Positions 55,867-64,000 of a stretch of 64,000 nt of DNA are shown here, in pieces; position 1 is the first letter of the stretch; each line of letters starts with the position of its first letter. The notes below the pieces were generated by a model. The model saw only the letters and a program-made list of their open reading frames with translations, was not told where the DNA came from and did not search any database. The stretch spans positions 1-64,000 of the forward strand of contig NZ_DATMFT010000021.1 in the NCBI RefSeq assembly GCF_035556095.1, in the 5' to 3' direction. Both the position numbers and the translations under genes were made by a program. This DNA comes from Parapedobacter sp035556095. Its GTDB lineage: Bacteria > Bacteroidota > Bacteroidia > Sphingobacteriales > Sphingobacteriaceae.

Positions 55867-57039
55867 ATGTACAAATCTTTTAATAATACCTGCCGGATAT
55901 TTGCTCGGGTTTTAATGGCATTACCTATTTTGTGTAGCGTTTCCATCACGTTTTTATGGGCCCAACAGAAAGAAAAAATCACGTTTAGACCCCACTTCGT
56001 CGCCGCCGAAAGCTTCGAGTCGGTCGGTGTAATAGACGTGAATAACGATGGTAAGCCAGACCTCGTCTCCGGCGACTTTTTTTACCTCAATGAGGGTGAT
56101 GCCAACACGATCTTCCGCAACCGTCATAGACTGGGTGATCAGCCGGCATATGGCGAGTACTTCGACGATTTTGCTACCATTCCCTTAGATGTCAATAACG
56201 ATGGGCGCATGGATTTTATTACCGGTGGTTGGTTTGGAGAAGAGTTGCGTTGGCATGAGAATGTGGGGACGGACGGTGAATGGCCGGCCCACGTCATCGC
56301 GAAGATAGGTAACGTAGAAACCGTGAGGGCTTGGGACCTGGATAACGACGGACAGGTTGAAATTGTGCCGAATACTCCGGGTTCTCCACTGCATTATTTC
56401 AAACTGGAAGCACCCGGCAAATTTGTACGTTACGACGTAGGAGATTATAAAAGCCATGGCCTTGGGTTTGGCGATATCAATGGTGATGGAAAAGGCGATT
56501 TCATCATAAGCAGTGGCTGGATAGAAAACAAGGGGAATAATCAATGGGTTTTCCATCCCGATTTTGATTTGGGCCACGATGCCAGTATCCCAATCATCGT
56601 GACTGACCTCAATGGAGACGGCAAAAACGACCTCATTGTAGGAAGTGCGCATAGCTATGGTCTCCACTGGTACGAACAGCACGTTGACGCCCAAGGCAAG
56701 CGTTCGTTCAAAAAGCACTTGATCGACGATACCGCTTCCCAATACCACGAATTGGTATGGACCGATATCACAGGCGATGGTAAACCAGAGCTGATAACGG
56801 GCAAGCGCTACAGGGCACACAACGGTGGCGATCCGGGTGCGAACGATGATGTCGGTTTGTATTATTTCACCTGGGACGGCAAATCGTTTACCAAAAATAT
56901 AATAGCTTACGGCCCTCCGGGTGTTGGTAAAGGCACAGGGATCTATATGCAGGTTGCCGACCTGAGAGGTACGGGAAGAAAAGATATTGTGGTGGCTGGA
57001 AAAGATGGCCTCTGGGTATTTTTCAACGAAGGGCTTTAG
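55867..57039 (+). CDS. VCBS/FG-GAP repeat protein, exported
   Basis: A 390-residue exported protein with a signal ending FLWAQ near residue 33. The body is a series of repeats with the calcium-binding pattern D-x-N-x-D-G: VNNDGKPDL, VNNDGRMDF, LDNDGQVEI, INGDGKGDF, LNGDGKNDL and ITGDGKPEL, predicting a seven-bladed propeller. No catalytic motif is visible. Related proteins occur as binding or possible lyase-like components beside polysaccharide-degrading enzymes. The ATG at 55867 is preferred; one at 55825, 2 bases after the rhamnosidase stop, is also possible. It is likely co-transcribed with the rhamnosidase and the next two genes. Confidence 0.82.
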   Translation: MYKSFNNTCRIFARVLMALPILCSVSITFLWAQQKEKITFRPHFVAAESFESVGVIDVNNDGKPDLVSGDFFYLNEGDANTIFRNRHRLGDQPAYGEYFDDFATIPLDVNNDGRMDFITGGWFGEELRWHENVGTDGEWPAHVIAKIGNVETVRAWDLDNDGQVEIVPNTPGSPLHYFKLEAPGKFVRYDVGDYKSHGLGFGDINGDGKGDFIISSGWIENKGNNQWVFHPDFDLGHDASIPIIVTDLNGDGKNDLIVGSAHSYGLHWYEQHVDAQGKRSFKKHLIDDTASQYHELVWTDITGDGKPELITGKRYRAHNGGDPGANDDVGLYYFTWDGKSFTKNIIAYGPPGVGKGTGIYMQVADLRGTGRKDIVVAGKDGLWVFFNEGL

Positions 57040-57073
57040 TAAAATCACAGATACATAGTTAATCAAATCTTAC

Positions 57074-58303
57074 ATGTTAAAAACAAAATTGTTTTTGGTT
57101 GCCGCCGGAATATTAAGCATTTTGTTGGCAGGCACCTGCTTGGATCTTCCGGCTCAGAAGCCCGGTAATCCTTCCTCGTTGGAATTTAACCAAGGCGATC
57201 GGATTCTTTTCCTCGGAAGCTCGCTTTTCGAAAATGAACTGGAAAAAGGATACCTCGAGTTCGCCATTTCGAGCCGGTGGCCCGACAAGGACCTCACATT
57301 CAGGAATCTCGGATGGACCGGCGACAACGTCTTCGCCGAAGCGCGGAGCACGTTTACCACTCCGCCCACACCCTACCAGCAATTGTTTCAGCAAATCAGA
57401 AGCACCAACCCCGATCATGTTCTGATTGCGTATGGTGGTGTGGAATCCCAAAAGGGAGCAGCGGGTGTCAACGAGTTTATCAATGGGCTCGGGGTAATCA
57501 TCGACTCGATCGATGCGCTGGGTGCCCAGACAATCCTCCTCTCTACAATCCCTGTCAAGCTAGCTGGCAGCCCGGAAAATACCGTTGCCCAAAATGAAAA
57601 CCTTAAGCTTTATGCCGATGCTATTGCATCGCTTGCAACAGAACGGAAGAAGAGGTACGTGGACGTTTATACCCCTTTAGCTGAAAATAGCGGTGACCTC
57701 TATCTCGACAACGGGATACATTTGAACGAAGCGGGCTACTATTACCTTGCCCAGGTGCTTGAACAGTCTTTTGGATGGCCCCTACGCGAATCAAAGGTTG
57801 CCGTCAACGTTTCCAAGTCTAAGGCTACTGCCACTGGCCCTGCTAAAATCATTTCCGGTGGCGGAGATAACGTCACGTTCAGTATGGAAGAACAGGTTCT
57901 TCCACTTCCGGTACCTGATGCAGGTCAACCCGCGGCACAAGCATCTGTGCTTGTCCAGGTAAGTGGCCTGGCTAGTGGGTTTTACACCTTGACAGAGAAC
58001 GGCCGACAATTGATTACGGCATCGGCCGATGATTGGGCAAAGGGCATCGTGCTGGACCACGGCATTTCGCAGGAGCAGGCGGCCAAGATCAGTGGCTATA
58101 TTGTCAAGAAAAACGAACTCTTCTTCGAGCAATACCGCCCACTAAACAGGACCTATATTCTGGGTTTCAGAGCATATGAGCAGGGCAGGCACAAGCAAGG
58201 ACTTAAGGACCTCGATTTCATCATCTCCTGGTTGGAAGGACAAATCAATCTGCACCGGAAACCGGTCATCAAAACGTATGAACTTAATCCCTTGAAGAAA
58301 TAG
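57074..58303 (+). CDS. SGNH/GDSL-like protein with altered catalytic blocks
   Basis: A 409-residue exported protein (signal about 1-27). The first block reads FLGSSLFE: Ser50 could be the nucleophile, but the usual GDS is GSS. The second block is NLGWTGDN. The third reads AYGGVES (120-125) where active enzymes have GxND, so the oxyanion-hole Asn is missing. The last block LDNGIHLNEAGY keeps Asp212 and His216. The C-terminal about 170 residues are an additional domain with several helices near the end. Proteins of this kind occur beside the large heme-binding propeller proteins such as the next gene product. Esterase activity is possible but unproven. Confidence 0.75.
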   Translation: MLKTKLFLVAAGILSILLAGTCLDLPAQKPGNPSSLEFNQGDRILFLGSSLFENELEKGYLEFAISSRWPDKDLTFRNLGWTGDNVFAEARSTFTTPPTPYQQLFQQIRSTNPDHVLIAYGGVESQKGAAGVNEFINGLGVIIDSIDALGAQTILLSTIPVKLAGSPENTVAQNENLKLYADAIASLATERKKRYVDVYTPLAENSGDLYLDNGIHLNEAGYYYLAQVLEQSFGWPLRESKVAVNVSKSKATATGPAKIISGGGDNVTFSMEEQVLPLPVPDAGQPAAQASVLVQVSGLASGFYTLTENGRQLITASADDWAKGIVLDHGISQEQAAKISGYIVKKNELFFEQYRPLNRTYILGFRAYEQGRHKQGLKDLDFIISWLEGQINLHRKPVIKTYELNPLKK

Positions 58304-58341
58304 CCTACTTGGGAGTAAACAAAAAAACAGAAAACAGATAG

Positions 58342-61300
58342 ATGAAATCGATACGTGTGTTATTTGCATTCCGGGGCTTATTTGTTGCACCACTGCTGTT
58401 GCTGGCTGCCTGTTCGACCCAACCGGACGAACCCAAGGAATATCCCGAAGATGATCCAAGAAATGAACTCCAATCCTTCCAGATTGCCGAAGGGTTTGAG
58501 GTTTCGCTGTTTGCTGCCGAGCCGCTCGTGGCAAAACCCATTCAGATGAACTGGGATGCCCAAGGGCGTTTATGGGTGATTACCAGTACGGCATACCCAC
58601 TCTCTAAAACCGGCGAGGAAGCTAATGATAAAGTTTTCATCCTGGAAGATACCGATGGGGATGGTGTGGCAGACAAATCGACCGTTTTCGCAGAAGGCTT
58701 GGTGCAGCCCACCGGGGTTCTGCCCGGAGATGGTGGGGTTTACGTTGCAAACGCTACGGAAATACTGCACCTTTCAGACACTGACGGCGATGGCAAGGCA
58801 GATAGGCGAAGGACAATCGTCAGCGGTTTCGGAACCGGCGATACACACCACCTTATCCATACCTTCCGTTGGGGGCCCGAGGGGAGGCTATATTTCAACC
58901 AATCAATTTACATCCATAGCCACGTGGAAACCCCTTGGGGAATCAAGCGGCTGGAAGGGGGCGGCGTGTGGAAACTACAGCCCCATACGCTCGAACTGGA
59001 TGTGTATGCTAGGGGGCTTGTAAACCCATGGGGGCTGCGATTTGATCAATACGGCCAATCTTTCCTTACGGATGGCGCTGGTGGAGAAGGAATCAATTAT
59101 GCATTTCCGGGTGCTACTTTCGTGGCCGCTCCCGGTGCAGAAGAGATACTGCGCGGGTTGAATCCCGGGCAGCCCAAACACTCCGGACTGGACATCGTAT
59201 CCGGGCGGCATTTGCCAGATTCATTGCAAGGACATTTGATTACCAATGACTTTAGAGCCAATCGTATCAACCGGTTCGAATTGGAAGAGCAGGGCAGTGG
59301 GTATGCTTCCAAGCAGATGTCCGATCTGCTTTGGACCGATCACGTGGCCTTCCGTCCGGTAGATATTTCCATTGGCCCCGATGGTGCGATTTATGTTGCC
59401 GATTGGTATAACCCGATTATCCAGCATGGTGAGGTTGACTTCCACGACCCACAGCGCGATCGGGAACGGGGCCGGATTTGGCGTATAACTGCCAAGAAAC
59501 AGTCGTTAGTTAAGAAACCTAAACTGGTGGGCGCGTCGGTAGGCAATCTTTTGAAGGCGTTGGAAGCGCCCGAAGCGTGGACACGCGATCAAGCCAGGCA
59601 GTTACTGAAAGAGCGGGGTGCAGAAGAGGTTGCAGGACCGCTGCAAAGTTGGATAGATAAGCTCAACAAAAAGAGCGACGATTACGAACGATTAAAGCTC
59701 GAAGGGTTGTGGGTGTTCCAGGCGATTGATACTTACAATGGGCCGCTTTTGGAAAGCCTGCTGGATGCACAAAGCCATCAGGTGCGGGCCGCTGCCCTCC
59801 GGTCGTTACAGCTTTGGCATAAAAACGTCAGTAACCTAAATGCCATTTTGCAAAAAGCGGTTAAAGATGCACATCCGCAGGTGCGCCTCGAAGCCGTAAT
59901 TGCACTACGTGAATTAGGCGATGCTGCGGCTGCGAAAACTGCCTTGGATGTGTTGGATCAACCGATGGATGAATTCCTCAATTTTGCGTTGTGGCAAACG
60001 CTGCGGCAACTCGAACCCGAATGGCTCGCCGCCGTTGAAAGCGATCCTCAATTCTTCGGGAATCCTGCAAAAACATCGTATGCGTTGAAATCGGCAGCTG
60101 CCGCGGACGCCATTACGCTTTTAACGCAACTTTACAAAGAAGGCCAGGTGCCGCAACAATATCGAAAAGATGCACTATCCGCCATTGCTAAACGTGGTCA
60201 GCTCCAAGATCTGAATGCTATTTTCGACGTTGCCATCGATCGGTTTTCACAGCAACAGCACGATGTTTCGGATGAGCTCGCCGCGGTGGAAGATGCCGCA
60301 CGGAACAGGCGGGTTGTCGTTAACCACCAATTGGGCCGCCTTCAGGCAATCATTGAGGGGCCAGACGAAGCTTCTGCTATTGCTGCCATCAAAGTGGTAG
60401 GAGCGCTGAAATTAAGCGCGTTCGAACCCCAACTTAAAAAGTTCCTGAGCCATACGAATCGAAATTATGCGAAAGCTGCCATGGCTGCCATGGCAGCCGT
60501 CAACCCAACAGCTACGCAAGGACTTCTGAAAAACCTGGCGACTGCACAACATCCGATGGATCTTCGTTTAATCGCTGTTTCGCAACTGGTACAACTCAAT
60601 GCGGCCGCCGCAGCCAAGATCAGCGTGGGGTTGCTGAATGAGCTGGAAGACCCGGAACAGGCTAAAAACGTATTCAATGAATTTCTCGCTGATGGCGGTC
60701 GCACCAATGCGTTGGCTACGGAGTTGCTAGCTACCCGCATACCCGAAGCCGTAGCGCTGGCAGCACGCCAGCATGTGCAGGCATCGATCCCGTGGGATCG
60801 CAGGGAAAAGGACGAAGTTAAACTACTGATTCAAGGCCTGGAAGCCTCCGGCGGTGTATTGCCAGCAGAACGTATGCCGCAGGACCTTGACGACGATCAA
60901 ATCGAAGCGATCGTTTCCAAAGCGGAGCAAAGTGGCAACCCGGTGGAAGGCGAATTGATCTTCCGCAAGCGGGAACTTGCCTGCCTAACATGCCATGCGG
61001 TGGGTGGCGCAGGTGGACAGATAGGTCCCGACCTGAGTAGTCTTGGAACAAGTTTACGAGGAGAGGCCATCGTCAAATCCATCATATATCCCACCGAATC
61101 GATTAAAGAGGGTTACGAGTTGCAAAGGGTGGTCCGTACGGATGGCACCGAAATGATGGGCTACTTAGTAGCGGACAGGCCCAGTGAAGTCGTTATGCGG
61201 GACGTTGCTGGCAATGAGGTGCCTATCCCGAAAGATAAGATACAGACGAGAGAGAAAATACCCGGTTCGTTGATGCCCCCGAGTTTGACAGCAAGCTTGG

Positions 61301-61818
61301 ATGAGCGAGAATTTACCGACCTGATCAGTTACCTCTCCAAACTGGGCAAGACCGGTGCTTTTAGGGTACCTACAGCGCGTTTCGTAAGGCGCTGGCAAGC
61401 AGTACCGGTTAACGATGAAATGTTGGAAAGAATAAAAAGCGAAGGTATTGAAGTTGTTTCCAAAGCGAATGAGCCGGGTGGAAGTGCTCATTACAGCATG
61501 GTTTCCGGCGCACTTCCCATCGATGAATTGACTATTGTAGAAGCCGGCGGAGACAAGCGTTATAGCTTTGTGAAGTTCCAGGTTGAAATCCTTACCCCGG
61601 GCGATGTGATATTTCGATTTGACGACGCAAACGGCATTACGGCTTGGGCAGAAACCAACGTGCTCGCTATCCAGGAACGTACGCTTACCGCCTCGTTTAC
61701 CCAAGGGGTGCATCAGGTCATATTGGCGGTAGACCGGGACGCGCGCAAGGACGGGTCCATCCGGGTACAGCTAACCGACGACGGCGGTGCACAAGCACGG
61801 CTGGTTATGGGAAAGTAA
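58342..61818 (+). CDS. Propeller-HEAT-cytochrome c lipoprotein, PVC-type heme-binding
   Basis: An 1158-residue lipoprotein (signal ends LLAAC, Cys24). Domains in order: a six-bladed propeller like soluble sugar dehydrogenases (about 45-395, with DTDGDGVADK and YVADWYNPIIQHGEVDFHD), a HEAT-like helical repeat region (about 410-840), and a cytochrome c-like domain with heme motif CLTCH (881-885) and axial Met candidate in GSLMPPS. A C-terminal beta-rich domain runs from about 1010 to the end. This architecture is best known from Planctomycetes (putative membrane-bound dehydrogenase plus heme-binding module). It probably oxidises a sugar or polyol and passes electrons to the heme. It ends a rhamnosidase-containing operon, suggesting oxidation of a rhamnoside product (inference). 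Confidence 0.87.
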   Translation: MKSIRVLFAFRGLFVAPLLLLAACSTQPDEPKEYPEDDPRNELQSFQIAEGFEVSLFAAEPLVAKPIQMNWDAQGRLWVITSTAYPLSKTGEEANDKVFILEDTDGDGVADKSTVFAEGLVQPTGVLPGDGGVYVANATEILHLSDTDGDGKADRRRTIVSGFGTGDTHHLIHTFRWGPEGRLYFNQSIYIHSHVETPWGIKRLEGGGVWKLQPHTLELDVYARGLVNPWGLRFDQYGQSFLTDGAGGEGINYAFPGATFVAAPGAEEILRGLNPGQPKHSGLDIVSGRHLPDSLQGHLITNDFRANRINRFELEEQGSGYASKQMSDLLWTDHVAFRPVDISIGPDGAIYVADWYNPIIQHGEVDFHDPQRDRERGRIWRITAKKQSLVKKPKLVGASVGNLLKALEAPEAWTRDQARQLLKERGAEEVAGPLQSWIDKLNKKSDDYERLKLEGLWVFQAIDTYNGPLLESLLDAQSHQVRAAALRSLQLWHKNVSNLNAILQKAVKDAHPQVRLEAVIALRELGDAAAAKTALDVLDQPMDEFLNFALWQTLRQLEPEWLAAVESDPQFFGNPAKTSYALKSAAAADAITLLTQLYKEGQVPQQYRKDALSAIAKRGQLQDLNAIFDVAIDRFSQQQHDVSDELAAVEDAARNRRVVVNHQLGRLQAIIEGPDEASAIAAIKVVGALKLSAFEPQLKKFLSHTNRNYAKAAMAAMAAVNPTATQGLLKNLATAQHPMDLRLIAVSQLVQLNAAAAAKISVGLLNELEDPEQAKNVFNEFLADGGRTNALATELLATRIPEAVALAARQHVQASIPWDRREKDEVKLLIQGLEASGGVLPAERMPQDLDDDQIEAIVSKAEQSGNPVEGELIFRKRELACLTCHAVGGAGGQIGPDLSSLGTSLRGEAIVKSIIYPTESIKEGYELQRVVRTDGTEMMGYLVADRPSEVVMRDVAGNEVPIPKDKIQTREKIPGSLMPPSLTASLDEREFTDLISYLSKLGKTGAFRVPTARFVRRWQAVPVNDEMLERIKSEGIEVVSKANEPGGSAHYSMVSGALPIDELTIVEAGGDKRYSFVKFQVEILTPGDVIFRFDDANGITAWAETNVLAIQERTLTASFTQGVHQVILAVDRDARKDGSIRVQLTDDGGAQARLVMGK

Positions 61819-61852
61819 ATGTAATCAAACAGCGTGTTTTGATTTCGTGAAT

Positions 61853-61890
61853 TACACCTAACATTGGCCATCAGGCCAATGTTAGGTGTA
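61853..61890 (+). terminator. Perfect 17-base-pair hairpin after locus 3
   Basis: 61853-61869 pairs perfectly with 61874-61890, leaving an ATCA loop. It stands 34 bases after the last gene of locus 3. No good T-tract follows (TTAGG), so efficiency as an intrinsic terminator is uncertain, but position and strength favour an end-of-operon structure. Confidence 0.65.
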
Positions 61891-61985
61891 TTAGGATATA
61901 GCCGTTGTTTGCTGACATTTGTTTGAAAAGGGCTACTATTTACGTACGGCAGCGTAAGTGCTCGTGCTTTTCTTCGATAAGATGG

Positions 61986-61993
61986 TATCTTTG
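61986..61993 (+). promoter_or_regulatory. Putative -7 promoter element of AhpD-like gene
   Basis: TATCTTTG matches TAnnTTTG exactly and lies 23 bases before the ATG at 62017. Only a T-rich stretch, not TTTG, lies around the -33 position. Confidence 0.45.
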
Positions 61994-62016
61994 TGCGGTA
62001 ACAAGAAAATAGTCAA

Positions 62017-62475
62017 ATGATGGAAAAACGTATTGCTATTGATCAACTTGAACCCCAAAGCTTTGAAGCCGTGCGTGCATTGGAAAAATACCTGGCTCAA
62101 TCGCAGCTTACGCCCATACATAAGGAGCTGATTAAAATTCGGGCATCACAACTCAACGGCTGTGCTTTCTGTCTCGATATGCATACCAAAGATGCGTTAA
62201 AATACGGTGAGGCCCCACAGCGAATCTTCTTGCTCGATGCATGGCGGGAAACCGATCTGTTTACGGAAGAGGAACGTGCCATCTTGCAGGTAACGGAAGA
62301 AGTTACCTTGATTAGTAAGCAGGGCCTCACGACAGCAACCTATGAGACCGCATTGAAAGCTCTCGGAGAAAACTACCTAGCACAGGTTATTGTAGCCATT
62401 GCCACGATAAACGTATGGAATCGGCTCGCTGTAAGCACGCATAAGCCTGTGCCTCACATCCCAACGGTTTTGTGA
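62017..62475 (+). CDS. AhpD/carboxymuconolactone decarboxylase family protein
   Basis: A 152-residue cytoplasmic alkylhydroperoxidase-like protein. The family active site is clear: Cys49 and Cys52 in NGCAFCLDMH, with His56 after them. The surrounding all-helical fold includes LIKIRASQLNGCAFC and LFTEEERAILQVTEEVTLI. Members reduce hydroperoxides using thiol partners; the exact partner is unknown here. It has its own promoter element and lies between the locus 3 end hairpin and the ebo promoter, so it is probably a single-gene unit. A second ATG follows immediately after the first. Confidence 0.92.
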   Translation: MMEKRIAIDQLEPQSFEAVRALEKYLAQSQLTPIHKELIKIRASQLNGCAFCLDMHTKDALKYGEAPQRIFLLDAWRETDLFTEEERAILQVTEEVTLISKQGLTTATYETALKALGENYLAQVIVAIATINVWNRLAVSTHKPVPHIPTVL

Positions 62476-62496
62476 CAAAGCGGGGTAGTTTCCGCA

Positions 62497-62527
62497 TTTG
62501 CCGGAGCGCATAAAAATTGTAATTTTG
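62497..62527 (+). promoter_or_regulatory. Bacteroidetes consensus promoter of ebo operon
   Basis: TTTG (62497-62500), exactly 19 bases, then TAATTTTG (62520-62527): a full match to the -33/-7 consensus. Transcription should start near 62534, about 29 bases before the eboA GTG, with GGGAGG at 62553-62558 in the leader. This is the best promoter in the window. Confidence 0.75.
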
Positions 62528-62544
62528 TGAATTGCACAATTTTT
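62512..62544. promoter_or_regulatory. Inverted repeats overlapping ebo promoter, possible operator
   Basis: AAAAATTGT (62512-62520) and ACAATTTTT (62536-62544) are perfect 9-base inverted repeats flanking the -7 box and start point. Within them TTGTG-AATTG-CACAA (62525-62539) is a second palindrome. The arrangement suits a dimeric repressor site. No regulator gene is nearby. Confidence 0.45.
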
Positions 62545-62562
62545 CATTGAAAGGGAGGTACT

Positions 62563-63483
62563 GTGGATGTAAATACAAGCGAGGTTGCCGCCGGTGACAC
62601 CTTCGGCCGCGCAATAAAATCGCGTCTCCATGCGTCGGCATGGCAATGGCTGTCGGCGCAAGTAGATAGCGTTGCTGCCGACCCGAATCCCGGCAGGACT
62701 GCCCGGGTATTCACATCGTTGCCGAGGCAACTTAAGACCGATGGTACGTCGCCAACGGTTTCCTTGAATGAGACGTACGAAAACCAAAGTGGGCTTCCGT
62801 TGGTGGTGCGAGCGTGGCCGATGGCCAGGCTCGCTCGGGTTTGGCTATTGATGCGTATCCCCAAACTTAATGAAGCCGACTATGTGCAGTTGATTGCACG
62901 GTTATTCAAGTACGGCGATATGGAAGAGTTGGTTGCACTCTACTCCGCATTACCGGTATATCATTATCCTGAAGCTTGGCTAACGCATTGCCAGGAAGGA
63001 ATTCGGAGCAACATCGGCCTTGTGCGGCACGCCGTGATGGTGGATAACCCGTATCCGGCTCACTTTTTGGATGAAGACGCATGGAATCAGTTAGTGCTCA
63101 AAGCGTTTTTTACCGATGAAGACATCCCTCACATTATCGGGTTGAAGCGCCGGAACAATTTGCGGCTGGCACAGGCATTAACCGACTATGCATACGAGCG
63201 CTATGCAGCGCACCGGGAAATTAACCCGATGCTGTGGATACTCGTGGGGCCTTTTATGGATGGGCGGGCATTTGAGTTGATGGAGCGTATCATCGGCGAA
63301 AGTCAGGTGCCGCTCGAACAACGGGCAATCAGATACGCGTTCGAACACTGCAACTACGGTGGCGCACAACAGTACCTTAAGGAACATCAGCTACCTGCGT
63401 CGCTTTTGGAGTGCCGTGGAACTCCGTGGGAGATATGGGACAATGATATAGTAAGTATAACAAACGAAGATACAAATCAGTAA
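62563..63483 (+). CDS. eboA: EboA-like protein, first gene of ebo cluster
   Basis: A 306-residue soluble protein of mostly helical prediction, without signal peptide or membrane helix. It resembles EboA-domain proteins, including blocks around RVWLLMRIPKLNEADYVQLIARLFKYGDMEEL and NPMLWILVGPF. The identification is strengthened by the next gene, a TatD-like EboB, with which it overlaps by one base. Its biochemical role is unknown. ebo clusters are linked to movement of metabolites across the envelope, for example scytonemin monomer in cyanobacteria. The GTG start at 62563 is supported by GGGAGG four bases upstream. An excellent promoter precedes it. Confidence 0.78.
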   Translation: MDVNTSEVAAGDTFGRAIKSRLHASAWQWLSAQVDSVAADPNPGRTARVFTSLPRQLKTDGTSPTVSLNETYENQSGLPLVVRAWPMARLARVWLLMRIPKLNEADYVQLIARLFKYGDMEELVALYSALPVYHYPEAWLTHCQEGIRSNIGLVRHAVMVDNPYPAHFLDEDAWNQLVLKAFFTDEDIPHIIGLKRRNNLRLAQALTDYAYERYAAHREINPMLWILVGPFMDGRAFELMERIIGESQVPLEQRAIRYAFEHCNYGGAQQYLKEHQLPASLLECRGTPWEIWDNDIVSITNEDTNQ

Positions 63484-64000
63484 TGTGCAGCTATCACGAG
63501 CAGGATCGCGCGTCTATGGGAGACCGCGTAGCGTTGGACTTAGAACTAGTTAAAGGATTTCGCTTTTTCGATCCGCACATCCATATGGTGTCGCGGACGA
63601 CCGATGACTATCAGGCGATGGTCGACGCCGGGATCGTCGGTTTGATTGAGCCGTCATTCTGGGTCGGCCAGCCCCGCACCGGTATCGATACTTTCCGCGA
63701 CTATTACAGCAGCTTGATAGGTTGGGAGCGTTTCCGGTCATCGCAATTCGGCATCCGCCATTTCTGCACCATCGGCTTGAATTCGCGCGAGGCCAATAAC
63801 GAAGCCCTAGCCGAGGAAGTGATGGAACTGTTGCCTTTTTACATCTATAAGGAAGGGGTGGTTGGTATTGGGGAAATAGGATTCGATGACCAGACCGCTG
63901 CCGAGGAAAAGTATTACCGCCTGCAACTGGAGCTGGCCAAAGAGGCCGGACTGCCGGTGCAGGTACACACACCGCACCGAGATAAAACCCGCGGAACATC
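63483..64000 (+). CDS. eboB: TatD-family hydrolase EboB, partial at window end
   Basis: The first 172 residues of a TatD-like metal-dependent hydrolase running off the window. The start ATG overlaps the eboA stop (TAATG), indicating translational coupling. Visible hallmarks are FFDPHIHMVSRTTDDY with the metal-binding His-x-His (residues 32-34), IEPSFWVGQPRTG, GIGEIGFD with a metal-ligand Glu, and VQVHTPH further on. This sequence pattern matches the TatD hydrolase of ebo clusters rather than the DNA-repair TatD. Nothing in the visible part is truncated internally. The UbiA-like and other ebo genes would be expected beyond the window. Confidence 0.85.
   Translation, partial: MCSYHEQDRASMGDRVALDLELVKGFRFFDPHIHMVSRTTDDYQAMVDAGIVGLIEPSFWVGQPRTGIDTFRDYYSSLIGWERFRSSQFGIRHFCTIGLNSREANNEALAEEVMELLPFYIYKEGVVGIGEIGFDDQTAAEEKYYRLQLELAKEAGLPVQVHTPHRDKTRGT

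Noticed and set aside
56185..57066. 293-residue minus-strand frame opposite the VCBS gene
   Set aside because: It is a long antisense frame created by the repeated calcium-motif codons. The sense frame has clear repeats and a signal peptide.
1..64000. CRISPR arrays, tRNA/rRNA genes, prophage or transposase genes
   Set aside because: Looked for on both strands; no regular repeat-spacer pattern, cloverleaf or recombinase motif was seen.

Overview
The window looks like a chromosomal segment from a Bacteroidetes bacterium, probably Sphingobacteriaceae (inference from gene content, not from a marker gene). The supporting evidence is three complete ECF sigma / FecR anti-sigma / SusC / SusD loci, a full-length SprA (type IX secretion), a GNAT-nitrilase fusion of a type common in the phylum, and several promoters of the phylum's TTTG-N19/20-TAnnTTTG form. 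GC content is moderate. No tRNA, rRNA, CRISPR array, transposase or phage gene was seen.

Layout. 1-8375 (+): a Tat-exported Gfo/Idh/MocA oxidoreductase, an N-acetylglucosamine catabolic set (NagP-like sugar permease, nagA, nagB), a terminator, an MHS-family permease with a tiny two-helix partner, and the GNAT-nitrilase protein. 8703-18539 (+): Sus locus 1, sigma / FecR / SusC / SusD plus two surface lipoproteins sharing a discoidin-like C-terminal domain but no enzyme; it ends in a strong terminator. 18882-31105 (-): a housekeeping block of metallopeptidase, dacB, maeB, ruvA and sprA. 31282-43659 (+): Sus locus 2, sigma / FecR / SusC / SusD followed by a GH30 enzyme, a deacetylase-esterase fusion and, after a 529-base structured non-coding gap, a GH5 enzyme. 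43750-61818 (+): Sus locus 3, sigma / FecR / SusC / SusD, then a WDEP-motif TIM-barrel lipoprotein, a GH78 alpha-L-rhamnosidase, a VCBS/FG-GAP protein, an SGNH-like protein with altered motifs, and a 1158-residue propeller/HEAT/cytochrome c lipoprotein. 61986-64000 (+): an AhpD-like protein and the first two genes of an ebo metabolite-traffic cluster (eboA, eboB), cut by the window end.

How it works together. Each Sus locus has the parts of trans-envelope signalling. An STN-bearing SusC senses and imports a glycan, the FecR membrane anti-sigma receives the signal, and the ECF sigma activates the locus. Locus 2 carries hydrolases for a decorated beta-glycan, perhaps xylan or glucan. Locus 3 points to rhamnose-containing glycans with an unusual redox tail. 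Locus 1 may feed amino sugars to the nearby nag genes, but this is only proximity. RNA hairpins recur at equivalent places in the loci: between fecR and susC in all three, and after susD in loci 2 and 3. They suggest attenuation or transcript processing that sets different levels for regulator, transporter and enzymes. The least-described parts are this hairpin layout, the locus-3 tail, and a palindrome at the ebo promoter.
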